The notes under the pieces are model-generated. The model searched no databases. It saw only the letters and a list, made by a program, of their open reading frames with translations, and had not been told where the DNA came from. This document shows, piece after piece, positions 1 to 9,093 of a stretch of DNA of 64,000 bases. A program made the position numbers and the translations under genes. The DNA is from Luteipulveratus flavus (GTDB lineage Bacteria; Actinomycetota; Actinomycetes; Actinomycetales; Dermatophilaceae). The stretch's first letter is position 1. Each line of letters starts with the position of its first letter. The stretch spans positions 1 through 64,000 of the forward strand of contig NZ_JAROAV010000004.1 in the NCBI RefSeq assembly GCF_029439465.1, read 5' to 3'.

Positions 1-334
1 TCTCGATACGTCCTCGCCCTGGGGCTCGTCCTACTCGACCGGCGGACGGCACCGGGACCGGGCGGGGGTTCCCGCTGGTTGAGCCGGTGCGAGGCGCCAG
101 CCGAGGACCGTGTCGAAACCTGGTGAGGCACAGGGAGACTCGCGCGAACGCGTCACCAGGTTTCGACTCGGGTACAGCACCGTCGGTCGAGTAGGCGGAG
201 CGCTAGCGGAGCCGTATCGAGACCAGGTGCACCCGCTGCGGTGGTCTCGATACGTCCTCGCCCTGGGGCTCGTCCTACTCGACCGGCGGGAGTTCCCACT
301 GGTTGAGCCGGTGCGAGGCGCAGGTAGTGCTGGG
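1..334. repeat. Cluster of REP-like palindromic repeats
   Basis: No gene is seen here. Two identical 45-nt copies (1-45 and 245-289) begin TCTCGATACGTCC and end CTACTCGACCGGCGG. An inverted relative (180-225) begins CCGTCGGTCGAGTAGG and ends GTATCGAGACCA. A more divergent copy lies at 75-123 (GGTTGAGCC ... GTGTCGAAACC) and a truncated one at 297-321, stopping 13 nt before the end of the next gene. Related copies occur near 3985, 9030-9141 and 9548-9700. Each copy is an imperfect hairpin (GGTCTCGA against TCGACC). The role is unknown; transcript stabilisation, termination or mobile-element ends are all possible. Confidence 0.75.
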
Positions 335-2197
335 TCAGACGCCGCGGAGGTCGAGGTGGAGGGTGTCGCCGCCGCCGGCGGTCAGGACGACCGGGATGCC
401 CCAGTCCTGCTGGTACAGGTGGCACGCCGCGTGCTCGGGCACCTCGCCGGTCACCGGGTCGCCGTCGCACGCCGCCGCCCGCACCGACACGTGCAGCGTC
501 CCGGACCCGACGGTCGGGTCGAGCCGCAGCGTCCGCGTCAGGCCGGTCGCTGTGCCGCCGCCGTCGACGAGCAGGCCCTCCGGCGACGCGGACACCATCA
601 GCTGCGTCGGATCGCCCCACCGTAGGTCGAGCTTCTGACCGGTCGGCGGCTCGAAGGCGACCCGCAGCTCGACCTCCCCACCCGCGAGCTCGGTCGGCGG
701 TCGCTGCGTCTGGTGCGCCGGGCCGTCGACCCGCTGGGCGTCGGCGGGCACAGCAACCCGCGTCAGCCGGTGCGCAGCCGACTCCACCACCACGAGATGG
801 ACCTCGCCGCCGACCGCGACGACGAGTGCGTCGCTCGGCTCGGCGAGCCCCGTTGCCAGCGTGGAGATCTCGCTCGTCGCCGGGTCGTACCGGCGGATCG
901 CCCCGTTGTACGTGTCGCTGATCGCCACCGAGCCGTCCGGCAGCTCGGTGACCCCGAGCGGGTGCTGCATCAGCGCCTCACTCGCCGGCCCGTCACGGTG
1001 ACCGAAGTCGAAGAGTCCCTGCCCCGCGTACGTGGACACCTCGAACCCGTTGTCGTTCAACGAGATCGACCGCAGCGCCGACGTCTCCGAGTCGGCGATC
1101 CAGACCTTCGACCCGTCGGAGGAGGACGCGAGTCCGGACGGCTGCGCGAACCACGCCTCGTCCGCCGCCCCGTCGCGGATGCCCTCCGAGGACGTTCCCG
1201 CGAGGACGGCGACCGTCGAGTCGGCCGGGTTCGGCGCGAGGTGAAGTGCCCACAGCTGATGGGTCCCGGCCATCGCGATCACGACCCGGTCGATCCACCA
1301 GGCGAGGTCCCACGGCGTCGACAGGTCCTGCTTGAGCGCCGGACCCGAGCCCGTACGCTCGCGCAGCTGCTCTCCCGTACCGGCGAGAACGCCGATCCGC
1401 CCGTCCGACAGACGGATTCCCTTGATCTGGTGGTTGACGCTGTCGGCGACCACGACGTCATACCCGATACGCTCCGCGACGTCCGTCGGCAGCACGAGCA
1501 CGCCCTGCGGCTCGTTGAACGTCTCGCGCGAGCCGTACCGCGCCCGCTCGGTCTCCAGGTCCGGCCCCAGGTGGACCACCTGGTGGTGCGCGGTGTCGGA
1601 CAGCAGCACCGAGCCGTCCGGCAGCCCGGCCAGCTTGCCCGGGAACCGTAGCGAGGTGGTCGGCGCGGGCGGCGGCACGTACGGCCCGTCACCGGCGCGC
1701 AGCGTCCCCTTGGCGGCGTGCTCCTCCAGCAGCTCCTCGATCAGGACGGCCAGCCCGTGCGCGTGACCCTCGCCGGACATCTGCGCGACGACGTACCCCT
1801 CGGGGTCGATCACCGCCAGCGTCGGCCACGCCCGCGCGGTGTACGCCTGCCAGGTCACCAGCTCCGGGTCGTCCAGGACCGGGTGGTGGACGGCGTACCG
1901 CTCGACGGCCGCGGCCAGCGCGTCCGGGTCGGCCTCGTGCTCGAACTTGGGGGAGTGGACCCCGATGAGCACCAGCTGGTCGGCGTACCTCTCCTCCAGC
2001 GGACGCAGCTCGTCCAGGACGTGCAGGCAGTTGACGCAGCAGAAGGTCCAGAAGTCCAGCACGACGACCTTGCCGCGCAGGTCCTCCAGGCGGACCTCGC
2101 GGTCGCCGGTGTTCAGCCAGCCCCGCCCGCGCAGCTCGGGGGCGCGGACGCGGACGCGGGTACGGATCGAGTCACTCACGTGAGTAGCCAACCCCAT
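335..2197 (-). CDS. Thioredoxin-like / NHL-repeat protein (NHLRC2-like)
   Basis: A 620-aa protein with an N-terminal thioredoxin-like fold followed by an NHL beta-propeller. The redox motif CCVNC falls at residues 53-57 inside WTFCCVNCLH; the extra Cys before CxxC resembles the CCINC of NHLRC2-type proteins. From about residue 165 NHL-type blades appear (for example VAISDTYNGAIRRYD), and the last ~100 residues form a beta-rich tail. There is no signal peptide, so it is probably cytoplasmic. The start is uncertain: ATG at 2197 was chosen, but GTG at 2179 is possible; an AGGAGGG sits 16 nt before the ATG, too far for a normal ribosome site. The gene is divergent from the NfeD gene. Its substrate is unknown. 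Confidence 0.85.
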   Translation of the reverse strand: MGLATHVSDSIRTRVRVRAPELRGRGWLNTGDREVRLEDLRGKVVVLDFWTFCCVNCLHVLDELRPLEERYADQLVLIGVHSPKFEHEADPDALAAAVERYAVHHPVLDDPELVTWQAYTARAWPTLAVIDPEGYVVAQMSGEGHAHGLAVLIEELLEEHAAKGTLRAGDGPYVPPPAPTTSLRFPGKLAGLPDGSVLLSDTAHHQVVHLGPDLETERARYGSRETFNEPQGVLVLPTDVAERIGYDVVVADSVNHQIKGIRLSDGRIGVLAGTGEQLRERTGSGPALKQDLSTPWDLAWWIDRVVIAMAGTHQLWALHLAPNPADSTVAVLAGTSSEGIRDGAADEAWFAQPSGLASSSDGSKVWIADSETSALRSISLNDNGFEVSTYAGQGLFDFGHRDGPASEALMQHPLGVTELPDGSVAISDTYNGAIRRYDPATSEISTLATGLAEPSDALVVAVGGEVHLVVVESAAHRLTRVAVPADAQRVDGPAHQTQRPPTELAGGEVELRVAFEPPTGQKLDLRWGDPTQLMVSASPEGLLVDGGGTATGLTRTLRLDPTVGSGTLHVSVRAAACDGDPVTGEVPEHAACHLYQQDWGIPVVLTAGGGDTLHLDLRGV

Positions 2198-2261
2198 GGC
2201 TGTCCACAGGCTTCCCTCCTGTCCACGGTGTGATGTCGGGCTCCCGGCGTAGGGTCGAGCC

Positions 2262-2699
2262 ATGTCGGCGCTGCTGTGGTTCATCGCGGCTCTCGTGCTT
2301 GCGGCCGCAGAGCTGCTGGGGGCCGAGTTCGTGCTGCTCATGGTCGCCGGCGGTGCGCTGGGCGGTGCCGCGACGGCCGCGCTGCTGCCGGACAACCACT
2401 GGCTTCCGTTCGTGGTGTTCGCGGTCATCACCGTCTTGCTCGTGGTCGTCGTCCGGCCGCCGCTGCTGCGTCACCTCAACCGGCAGGAGCCGCCGCAGCT
2501 CGGCATGCGGCGCATCATCGGCGCGCCCGCAACCGTGCTCGCGCCGGTGGACGAGCACCGCGGTGAGGTGAAGGTGCACGGCGAGGTCTGGTCGGCCCGG
2601 ACGTACGCGAGCGAGCCGATCCTGGATGCCGGCGCCGAGGTCACCGTCACGGAGGTCCGTGGCGCGACGGTCTACGTGAGAGGTGAGTCCCATGGATGA
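2262..2699 (+). CDS. NfeD-like membrane protein
   Basis: A 145-aa short NfeD family protein. Residues about 1-65 hold two or three hydrophobic segments (LLWFIAALVLAAAELLGAEF, then VVFAVITVLLVVVVRP). Residues about 80-145 form the small OB-like domain typical of NfeD (IIGAPATVLAPVDEHRGEVK, then GAEVTVTEVRGATVYV). It lacks the ClpP-like protease half of long NfeD proteins. It overlaps the SPFH gene by 8 nt; NfeD-SPFH pairs are a conserved partnership in membrane-domain organisation. A -10-like TAGGGT ends 6 nt before the ATG, so the message is probably leaderless. Confidence 0.88.
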   Translation: MSALLWFIAALVLAAAELLGAEFVLLMVAGGALGGAATAALLPDNHWLPFVVFAVITVLLVVVVRPPLLRHLNRQEPPQLGMRRIIGAPATVLAPVDEHRGEVKVHGEVWSARTYASEPILDAGAEVTVTEVRGATVYVRGESHG

Positions 2700-3921
2700 T
2701 GTGCCCATCGGCCTGATCGCCCTGATCGTGCTGGCGGTGCTCGTGGTCATCGCGGTCATCCAGGCGATCAAGGTCATCCCGCAGGCGCAGGCCGCGGTGA
2801 TCGAGCGGCTCGGCCGGTACAACCGGACCACCGAGGCGGGCGTCACCTGGCTGGTGCCGTTCATCGACCGCATCCGCTCGCGGGTCGACCTGCGCGAGCA
2901 GGTCGTGTCCTTCCCGCCGCAGCCGGTGATCACCGAGGACAACCTCACCGTCTCGATCGACACCGTCGTGTACTTCCAGGTCACCGACCCCAAGGCCGCG
3001 GTGTACGAGATCGCCAACTACATCCTCGCGGTCGAGCAGCTGACGATCACGACGCTGCGCAACGTCGTCGGCGGCATGAACCTCGAGCAGGCGCTCACCA
3101 GCCGGGACGCGATCAACACCCAGCTGCGCGGCGTGCTGGACGAGGCGACCGGCAAGTGGGGGCTGCGCGTCTCCCGCGTCGAGCTGAAGGCGATCGACCC
3201 GCCGCCCTCCATCCAGGACTCGATGGAGAAGCAGATGCGCGCCGACCGCGACAAGCGCGCGATCATCCTCACCGCGGAGGGTCAGCGGGAGGCCGCCATC
3301 AAGACCGCCGAGGGCCAGAAGCAGGCGGCGGTGCTCACCGCCGAGGGTGCCAAGCAGGCGGCGATCCTCAACGCCGAGGGCGAGCGCCAGTCGGCCATCC
3401 TGCGCGCCGAGGGTCAGCGCGCGGCGCAGTTCCTGACCGCCCAGGGCCAGGCGAAGGCGATCGAGAAGACATTCGCCGCCATCAAGCAGGGTCGCCCAAC
3501 GCCGGAGCTGCTGGCGTACCAGTACCTCCAGACGCTGCCGACCATGGCCCGTGGCGACGCGAACAAGGTGTGGATGATTCCGAACGACTTCAGCAAGTCG
3601 TTGCAGGAGATGGCTCGCGCGTTCGGTGCGAAGGGCGACGACGGCGTCTTCCGGTACGAGGGTCCCGAGCCGGAGTCCGACACCTCCCGTCCGGGCGACG
3701 TCGACGACGACGTGAAGGACTGGTTCGGTTCGACGACCGCGGACGCAGCGCTTGCCGCCGTCCGGCAGGCGGAGGCCGCGGCCCAGATGCCGGTGGAGGA
3801 GGGCCCGCTGACCACTCCCCGCATCCGTCCACAGGCCCCGCCGGTCTCGGAGCCCGCACTGCCACCGACCGTGGAGCCGGAGGACCCGGACACGCCGCCG
3901 CCCGCCGACCCCGCTGGCTGA
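2692..3921 (+). CDS. SPFH/Band 7 (stomatin-like) membrane protein
   Basis: A 409-aa protein anchored by one N-terminal membrane segment (residues about 5-27), followed by a Band 7/SPFH domain (about 28-200, with QAAVIERLGRYNRTTEAGV and DLREQVVSFPPQPVITED). A helical region with repeated AEGQ/AEGA heptad-like units (about 195-265) predicts oligomerisation. The C-terminal ~80 residues are acidic and proline-rich and look disordered. GAGGTGAG upstream supports the ATG at 2692, inside the end of the NfeD gene. The pair probably forms a membrane scaffold. The TGA stop lies in the first unit of a 17-nt tandem repeat. Confidence 0.9.
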   Translation: MDDVPIGLIALIVLAVLVVIAVIQAIKVIPQAQAAVIERLGRYNRTTEAGVTWLVPFIDRIRSRVDLREQVVSFPPQPVITEDNLTVSIDTVVYFQVTDPKAAVYEIANYILAVEQLTITTLRNVVGGMNLEQALTSRDAINTQLRGVLDEATGKWGLRVSRVELKAIDPPPSIQDSMEKQMRADRDKRAIILTAEGQREAAIKTAEGQKQAAVLTAEGAKQAAILNAEGERQSAILRAEGQRAAQFLTAQGQAKAIEKTFAAIKQGRPTPELLAYQYLQTLPTMARGDANKVWMIPNDFSKSLQEMARAFGAKGDDGVFRYEGPEPESDTSRPGDVDDDVKDWFGSTTADAALAAVRQAEAAAQMPVEEGPLTTPRIRPQAPPVSEPALPPTVEPEDPDTPPPADPAG

Positions 3922-3984
3922 CCGACTCCGCCGGCTGACCGACCCCGCCGACTGACCGACCCCGCCGACTGACCGACCCCGCCG
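3917..3984. repeat. Four tandem 17-nt units at the SPFH gene end
   Basis: Four consecutive units at 3917, 3934, 3951 and 3968, consensus RCTGACCGACYCCGCCG, differ at only one or two bases. The first contains the TGA stop of the SPFH gene. Because 17 is not a multiple of three, the TGA in successive units shifts frame, giving stops in all frames. The array runs into a REP-like palindrome copy. Confidence 0.9.
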
Positions 3985-4025
3985 GTCGAGCCGGGCGAGG
4001 CGCCGGCCGAGCCCGTGTCGAGACC
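3985..4025. repeat. Degenerate REP-like palindrome copy
   Basis: The sequence GTCGAGCCGGGCGAGGCG followed by CCGGCCGAGCCCGTGTCGAG matches the 48-nt family seen around the GIY-YIG gene, in the orientation that begins with GTCGAG and ends with TCGAGACC. It lies between the SPFH and LigD-like genes and contains no gene. Confidence 0.7.
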
Positions 4026-4087
4026 CGGTGACCGCGAGGGAGACTGGTCGCGACGGGTCGTACCGCCGCTCGAACGGAGGTGGCCGC

Positions 4088-5677
4088 ATGAACGCGAGCG
4101 ACAGGCTGGCCGCGTACCGGAGCATGCGTGACTTCGGTACGACGCCCGAGCCGAGCGGCGACACCGCCGCGCCGTCCACCGGTGGGCTGCGCTTCGTCGT
4201 GCAGCGGCATCGGGCGACGGCCCTGCACTACGACCTGCGGTTCGAGATGGACGGCGTCCTCGCCAGCTGGGCGGTACCCAAAGGCCCGACCCTGGACCCG
4301 TCCGTCCGCCGGATGGCGATTCACGTCGAGGACCACCCGATCGAGTACGTCGACTTCGAGGGCGTCATCCCGCACGGCGAGTACGGCGGGGGCGACGTCA
4401 TCGTCTGGGACCGCGGCACCTGGGTCCCGCACGACACCGACGACCCGGTGGCCGCCGTGGCCAAGGGCGACCTGCACGCCGACATGTACGGCGAGAAGCT
4501 GCGGGGCCGGCTGGTCCTGGTCCGCCGTGGGCCCGCCAAGGAGAAGGAGCAGTGGCTGCTGCTGCACAAGCACGACGACCACGCGGTGGACGGCTGGGAT
4601 CCCGAGGACCATCCGCGCTCGGTGATCAGCGGGCGCACGAACGAGGAGGTCAAGGCCGACCCCGCGTACCTGTGGCGCAGCGACCGCCCCGCGCAGGACG
4701 CTGTCGAGGTCGTGGTCGGCGCGGCGTCCGGGCCGTCCGACGACGAGCTGGCCGCGCTGGACCGGCTCGGCGACGACGGCACCTGGACGGTGTTCGGTCG
4801 TGAGCTGGCGGTCACCCACCTGGACAAGGAGCTCTTCCCAGGCCGCGCCGGCGAGGACCCCGTCACCAAGCGGGAGCTGCTCGCGTACACCGCACGTGTC
4901 GCGCCGGTCGTGCTGCCGTACGTGCGCGACCGGGCGATGAACCTGCACCGTTACCCCGACGGGGCCACGCGAAAAGGGTTCTGGCAGAAGGCCCTTCCTC
5001 ATCACGCCCCGGACTGGGTCGGCCGTTGGGACAACTCCGACGCCGACGCCGGCGAGACACGGACGTACCTGGTGGTCGACGAGCCGGCCGCCCTGGTCTG
5101 GGCGGCGAACTTCGGCGCGCTGGAGTGGCACCCGTGGACGTCGCCGACCGACGCGCCGGACCGGCCCTCGTACGCGCTGTTCGACATCGACCCCGGCGAG
5201 CGGACCACCTGGGAGGAGACGCTCGAGCTGGCCCGGCTGCACCGGGCGGCGTTCGAGCAGCTCGGCGTCAGGGGTGTGCCGAAGGTGACCGGCAGCCGCG
5301 GCATCCAGGTGTGGGTCCCCGTCCGCCGCGGCCCGACGTACGACGAGACGCGCGCCTGGGTCGAACGCGTGTCCCGGACGATCGGGAAGCTCGCCCCGGG
5401 GCAGGTCAGCTGGAAGTGGCGGAAGACCGAGCGACAGGGGCGAGCCCGGCTCGACTTCACCCAGAACGCCGTCGGCAAGACGCTGGTGGCGCCGTACTCG
5501 CCGCGACCGGCCCCCGGAGCGCCCGTGAGCATGCCGATCGGCTGGCAGGAGCTGGACGACCCGACGCTGCGACCGGACGGCTGGACGATCAGGACCACGG
5601 CCGCGCGCCTGGACGAGCACGGCGACCTGTTCAGCGGCGCTCTCGTGCACGACCAGCGGCTGGCCGAGTTCCGGTGA
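4088..5677 (+). CDS. LigD-like 3'-phosphoesterase plus primase-polymerase protein
   Basis: A 529-aa protein with two of the three LigD modules of bacterial non-homologous end joining. Residues about 30-190 are the 3'-phosphoesterase domain (RFVVQRHRATALHYDLRFE, HVEDHPIEYVDFEGVIP, GEYGGGDVIVWDRG). Residues about 235-525 are the archaeo-eukaryotic primase-like polymerase domain, with the metal-binding FDIDPG and the downstream KVTGSRGIQVWVP and LDFTQN motifs. There is no ATP-dependent ligase domain and no Ku gene in the window, so ligation would need a separate ligase. GGAGG about 7 nt upstream supports the ATG. The domain order PE-Pol differs from the Pol-PE-Lig order of mycobacterial LigD. 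Confidence 0.88.
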   Translation: MNASDRLAAYRSMRDFGTTPEPSGDTAAPSTGGLRFVVQRHRATALHYDLRFEMDGVLASWAVPKGPTLDPSVRRMAIHVEDHPIEYVDFEGVIPHGEYGGGDVIVWDRGTWVPHDTDDPVAAVAKGDLHADMYGEKLRGRLVLVRRGPAKEKEQWLLLHKHDDHAVDGWDPEDHPRSVISGRTNEEVKADPAYLWRSDRPAQDAVEVVVGAASGPSDDELAALDRLGDDGTWTVFGRELAVTHLDKELFPGRAGEDPVTKRELLAYTARVAPVVLPYVRDRAMNLHRYPDGATRKGFWQKALPHHAPDWVGRWDNSDADAGETRTYLVVDEPAALVWAANFGALEWHPWTSPTDAPDRPSYALFDIDPGERTTWEETLELARLHRAAFEQLGVRGVPKVTGSRGIQVWVPVRRGPTYDETRAWVERVSRTIGKLAPGQVSWKWRKTERQGRARLDFTQNAVGKTLVAPYSPRPAPGAPVSMPIGWQELDDPTLRPDGWTIRTTAARLDEHGDLFSGALVHDQRLAEFR

Positions 5678-5697
5678 CGGCCGCCTAACCTGGGACC

Positions 5698-7806
5698 ATG
5701 TCGCGCAGCGTCTACATCACCTCCACCGAGGGCGAGACGGGCAAGTCGACGATCGCGCTCGGCCTCCTGGACCTCCTGTCGCGCGAGGCCGGCCGCATCG
5801 GCGTGTTCCGTGCCGTGACCGGCTCGGACCACCGGCCGGACCCCGTCGTCGAGCTGCTCCGCTCCCACGCGGGCATCGACCAGTCGTACGACGAGTCGAT
5901 CGGCGTGACGTACGACCGGCTGCACACCGACGAGGCCGGCGCTCTGGGCGACATCGTCGACCGGTTCCACCGGCTCGCGGCGACGCGTGACGTCGTGATC
6001 GTGCTCGGCAGCGACTTCACCGACGTGAGCAGCGGCGGTGAGGCGGCGATGAACGCGCGGATCGCCGCGAACCTCGGCAGCCCGGTCGTGCTGGTCGTCC
6101 AGGGCAAGGAGCGCGACGCGGACGCGGTGGCGGTCGCCGCCGAGCTCGCCTGCGAGCAGCTGCGCGAGGAGCACGCCCTCCCCGTGGCGCTCATCGCGAA
6201 CCGGGTCTCCACCGACGTGCTCGCCGACGTCCGCGAACGGCTGGGCGACCTCCCGGCCGCGGGTGGAGCACCGCTGCTCGGCGTCCTGCCCGAGGTGCCC
6301 CTGCTCGTGGCGCCCACCGTCCGCAGCCTGCTCGCCGCGTGCGACGGCGAGCTGCTGCGCGGCAACGACGCGTGGCTGGACCGGGAGGCGCGCGGGTTCG
6401 TGATCGCCGCGATGTCCATGCCCAACGTGCTCACCCGGCTGGTCGAGGACGTCACCGTGATCGCGCCCGGCGACCGGTACGACGTGCTGCCGGGCCTGGT
6501 GTTCGCGCACCAGTCGGGCACTTTCCCGGCGCTGTCGGCCATCGTGCTGACCGGCGGTTATCGCCCGCCGGACACGATCCTGCAGCTCATCGACGGCTCG
6601 CCCAGCGACCTACCGATCATCGTCACCGACCTCGGCACGTTCGACACGACGACCCGGCTGGCGGGCACCAAGGGCGCGCTCTCCTCCGGCAGCCTGGTCA
6701 AGCGGCAGACGGCGCTGCGCACGTTTGCCGATGCGGTGGACGGCGACGCGCTGCTCGCCGCGATCGACGTGGCCGACGCGACCGCGGTGACGCCGCTGAT
6801 GTTCACCCACCGGCTGCTGGCCCGGGCGCGCTCGGACCGCAGGCGCATCGTCCTGCCCGAGGGTGACGACCCGCGCATCCTGCGGGCCGCGGACTCCCTT
6901 CTGCGGCAAGGGGTTGCGGACCTCGTCCTGCTCGGCGACGAGACCGCGTTGCGGGCGCAAGCGTCGTCGGCGGGCCTGGACATCTCCGGCGCGACCGTGC
7001 TGTCCCCGACCGACGAGGAGCACGTCGAGCGGTACGCGAAGGTGTACGCCGAGCTCCGTGCGCACAAGGGCATGACGGTCGAGAAGGCGCGCGAGGTCGT
7101 CACGGACGTCTCGTACTTCGGCACGCTCATGGTCCACCTCGGCGAGGCCGACGGCATGGTCTCCGGCGCCGCGCACACCACGGCCCACACGATCCGCCCG
7201 TCGTTCGAAATCATCCGTACGGTGCCGGGCACGTCCGTCGTGTCCAGCGTCTTCCTGATGTGCCTGGCCGACCGCGTCCTGGTGTACGGCGACTGTGCCG
7301 TCAACCCTGACCCGACCGCCACCGAGCTGGCGGACATCGCGATCTCGTCCGCGGCCACGGCCGAGCAGTTCGGCATCGACCCGCGGGTGGCGATGCTGTC
7401 GTACTCGACGGGGACGTCCGGTGCGGGCGCCGACGTCGACAAGGTCCGCGACGCGACCGCCCTCGTCCGCGAACGGCGTCCGGACCTGCTCGTCGAGGGA
7501 CCGATCCAGTACGACGCCGCCGTCGACGCCGACGTCGCGCGGACCAAGATGCCGGACTCACCGGTCGCCGGGCAGGCGACCGTGCTGATCTTCCCGGACC
7601 TCAACACCGGCAACAACACCTACAAGGCCGTGCAGCGCAGCGCCGGCGCGGTGGCCGTCGGGCCGGTTCTGCAGGGTCTGAACCGTCCGGTCAACGACCT
7701 GTCCCGAGGAGCTCTGGTGGACGACATCATCAGCACGGTCGCGATCACCGCCATCCAGGCGCAGTCGACGTCCACGTCTCACGCGGCCGACAAGGCTCGC
7801 CGATGA
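5698..7806 (+). CDS. pta: Phosphate acetyltransferase
   Basis: A 702-aa long-form Pta that interconverts acetyl-CoA and acetyl phosphate. The N-terminus is BioD/P-loop-like (GETGKST at residues 12-18), a DRTGG-type regulatory domain follows (about 215-330), and the catalytic PTA domain starts near residue 375 (RRIVLPEGDDPRILRAAD ... SYSTGTSGAG ... KMPDSPVAGQATVLIFPDLN). A -10-like TAACCT ends 6 nt before the ATG, so transcription is probably leaderless. It overlaps ackA by 4 nt (ATGA). Together with the nearby phosphoketolase it completes an acetyl-phosphate node. Confidence 0.97.
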   Translation: MSRSVYITSTEGETGKSTIALGLLDLLSREAGRIGVFRAVTGSDHRPDPVVELLRSHAGIDQSYDESIGVTYDRLHTDEAGALGDIVDRFHRLAATRDVVIVLGSDFTDVSSGGEAAMNARIAANLGSPVVLVVQGKERDADAVAVAAELACEQLREEHALPVALIANRVSTDVLADVRERLGDLPAAGGAPLLGVLPEVPLLVAPTVRSLLAACDGELLRGNDAWLDREARGFVIAAMSMPNVLTRLVEDVTVIAPGDRYDVLPGLVFAHQSGTFPALSAIVLTGGYRPPDTILQLIDGSPSDLPIIVTDLGTFDTTTRLAGTKGALSSGSLVKRQTALRTFADAVDGDALLAAIDVADATAVTPLMFTHRLLARARSDRRRIVLPEGDDPRILRAADSLLRQGVADLVLLGDETALRAQASSAGLDISGATVLSPTDEEHVERYAKVYAELRAHKGMTVEKAREVVTDVSYFGTLMVHLGEADGMVSGAAHTTAHTIRPSFEIIRTVPGTSVVSSVFLMCLADRVLVYGDCAVNPDPTATELADIAISSAATAEQFGIDPRVAMLSYSTGTSGAGADVDKVRDATALVRERRPDLLVEGPIQYDAAVDADVARTKMPDSPVAGQATVLIFPDLNTGNNTYKAVQRSAGAVAVGPVLQGLNRPVNDLSRGALVDDIISTVAITAIQAQSTSTSHAADKARR

Positions 7807-8996
7807 GCCGGTCGGTGCTCGTGCTCAACGCGGGCTCGTCGTCGCTGAAGTTCCAGGTCGTCGAGCCCGAGTCGGGCGAGGCCCGCGCCAAGGGCACGAT
7901 CGAGCGGGTCGGCGCGTCCGGCTCGTCGATCTCGCTGACCGTGGACGGCGAAGCCCGCGAGGAGGACGCCGAAGTCCCCGACCAGGCCGCCGCGCTGGAG
8001 GTGATGCGGACGGCGCTCGCGGACCGCGGGGTCGACCTCGCCGCGGCCGGGCTGGTCGCCGTCGGCCACCGGGTCGTGCACGGCGGTCGGGCGCTCACCC
8101 GGCCGACGGTGGTGGACGAGAAGGTCCTCTCCGAGATCGACCGGGTATCGGTGCTCGCACCGCTGCACAACCCGGTCAACGCGGACGGGATCCGCAACGC
8201 TACCAACGCTTTTCCCGACCTCCCGCAGGTCGCCGTCTTCGACACGGCGTTCTTCTCGGACCTTCCCGAGGCCGCCTCGACGTACGCCATCGACCACGAC
8301 CTGGCGGAGAAGTATGCGATCCGCCGGTACGGCTTCCACGGCACGTCGCACGAGTACGTGTCCCAGGAGGTCGCGCGGTTCCTCGGGCGTGATCTCGCCG
8401 ACCTCGACCAGATCGTGCTGCACCTCGGCAACGGTGCCTCGGCCTCCGCGATCCGCGGCGGACGTCCGGTGGACACCTCGATGGGGCTCACACCGCTGGA
8501 GGGCCTGGTCATGGGCACGCGAGGCGGCGACATCGACCCCGGTGTGCTGCTGCACCTGCACCGCGTCGCGGACCTGGACGAATCCGCTCTGGACGAGCTG
8601 CTGAACAAGAGGTCGGGCATCCTCGGCGTGTCCGGCATCGCCGACTTCCGCGACCTGTCGAAGGCGGTCCACCAGGGCGAGGAGCGTGCCCGGCTCGCCC
8701 TGGACGTCTACCTGCACCGGCTGCGCAAGTACGTCGGTGCCTACCTGGCCGTGCTGGGCGGCGTCGACGTGATCACGTTCACTGCAGGCGTCGGCGAGAA
8801 CAGTGCCGAGCTGCGAGCGGCGGCGCTGGAAGGATTGGAGCGTCTGGGGATTCGCATCGACGGACGCCGCAACAAGGGCGCCAACGACGGTCCGCGGGTG
8901 ATCTCGACCGACTCCTCCGAGGTCACCGTCCTGGTCGTCCCCACCAACGAAGAGCTCGCCATAGCCCGTCAAACCCTCGCCGCCCTCAACCCCTGA
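7803..8996 (+). CDS. ackA: Acetate kinase
   Basis: A 397-aa cytoplasmic acetate kinase that makes ATP and acetate from acetyl phosphate and ADP, reversibly. The family signatures are intact: VLNAGSSSLKF at the N-terminus, GHRVVHGG, the central YGFHGTSHEYV and HLGNGASASAI, and FTAGVGENS near the C-terminus. Length is normal for the family. It is translationally coupled to pta through an ATGA overlap. The stop is followed almost at once by the repeat cluster that surrounds the GIY-YIG gene. Confidence 0.97.
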   Translation: MSRSVLVLNAGSSSLKFQVVEPESGEARAKGTIERVGASGSSISLTVDGEAREEDAEVPDQAAALEVMRTALADRGVDLAAAGLVAVGHRVVHGGRALTRPTVVDEKVLSEIDRVSVLAPLHNPVNADGIRNATNAFPDLPQVAVFDTAFFSDLPEAASTYAIDHDLAEKYAIRRYGFHGTSHEYVSQEVARFLGRDLADLDQIVLHLGNGASASAIRGGRPVDTSMGLTPLEGLVMGTRGGDIDPGVLLHLHRVADLDESALDELLNKRSGILGVSGIADFRDLSKAVHQGEERARLALDVYLHRLRKYVGAYLAVLGGVDVITFTAGVGENSAELRAAALEGLERLGIRIDGRRNKGANDGPRVISTDSSEVTVLVVPTNEELAIARQTLAALNP

Positions 8997-9029
8997 CCCG
9001 GACACCCCGTTGGGCGAGCCGGGCACTCA

Positions 9030-9093
9030 CCGTCGGTCGAGTAGGGCGAGGCGGGCACCCTCCGTCGGTCGAGTAGGGCGAGGCGGGCACCCT
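9030..9093. repeat. Two tandem 32-nt partial palindrome units
   Basis: Units at 9030-9061 and 9062-9093 are identical, beginning CCGTCGGTCGAGTAGGG and ending GCGGGCACCCT. A third unit starts the same way at 9094 but then continues into the full 48-nt palindrome. This looks like stepwise duplication of the first half of the repeat. No gene is seen between 8997 and 9239. Confidence 0.9.
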
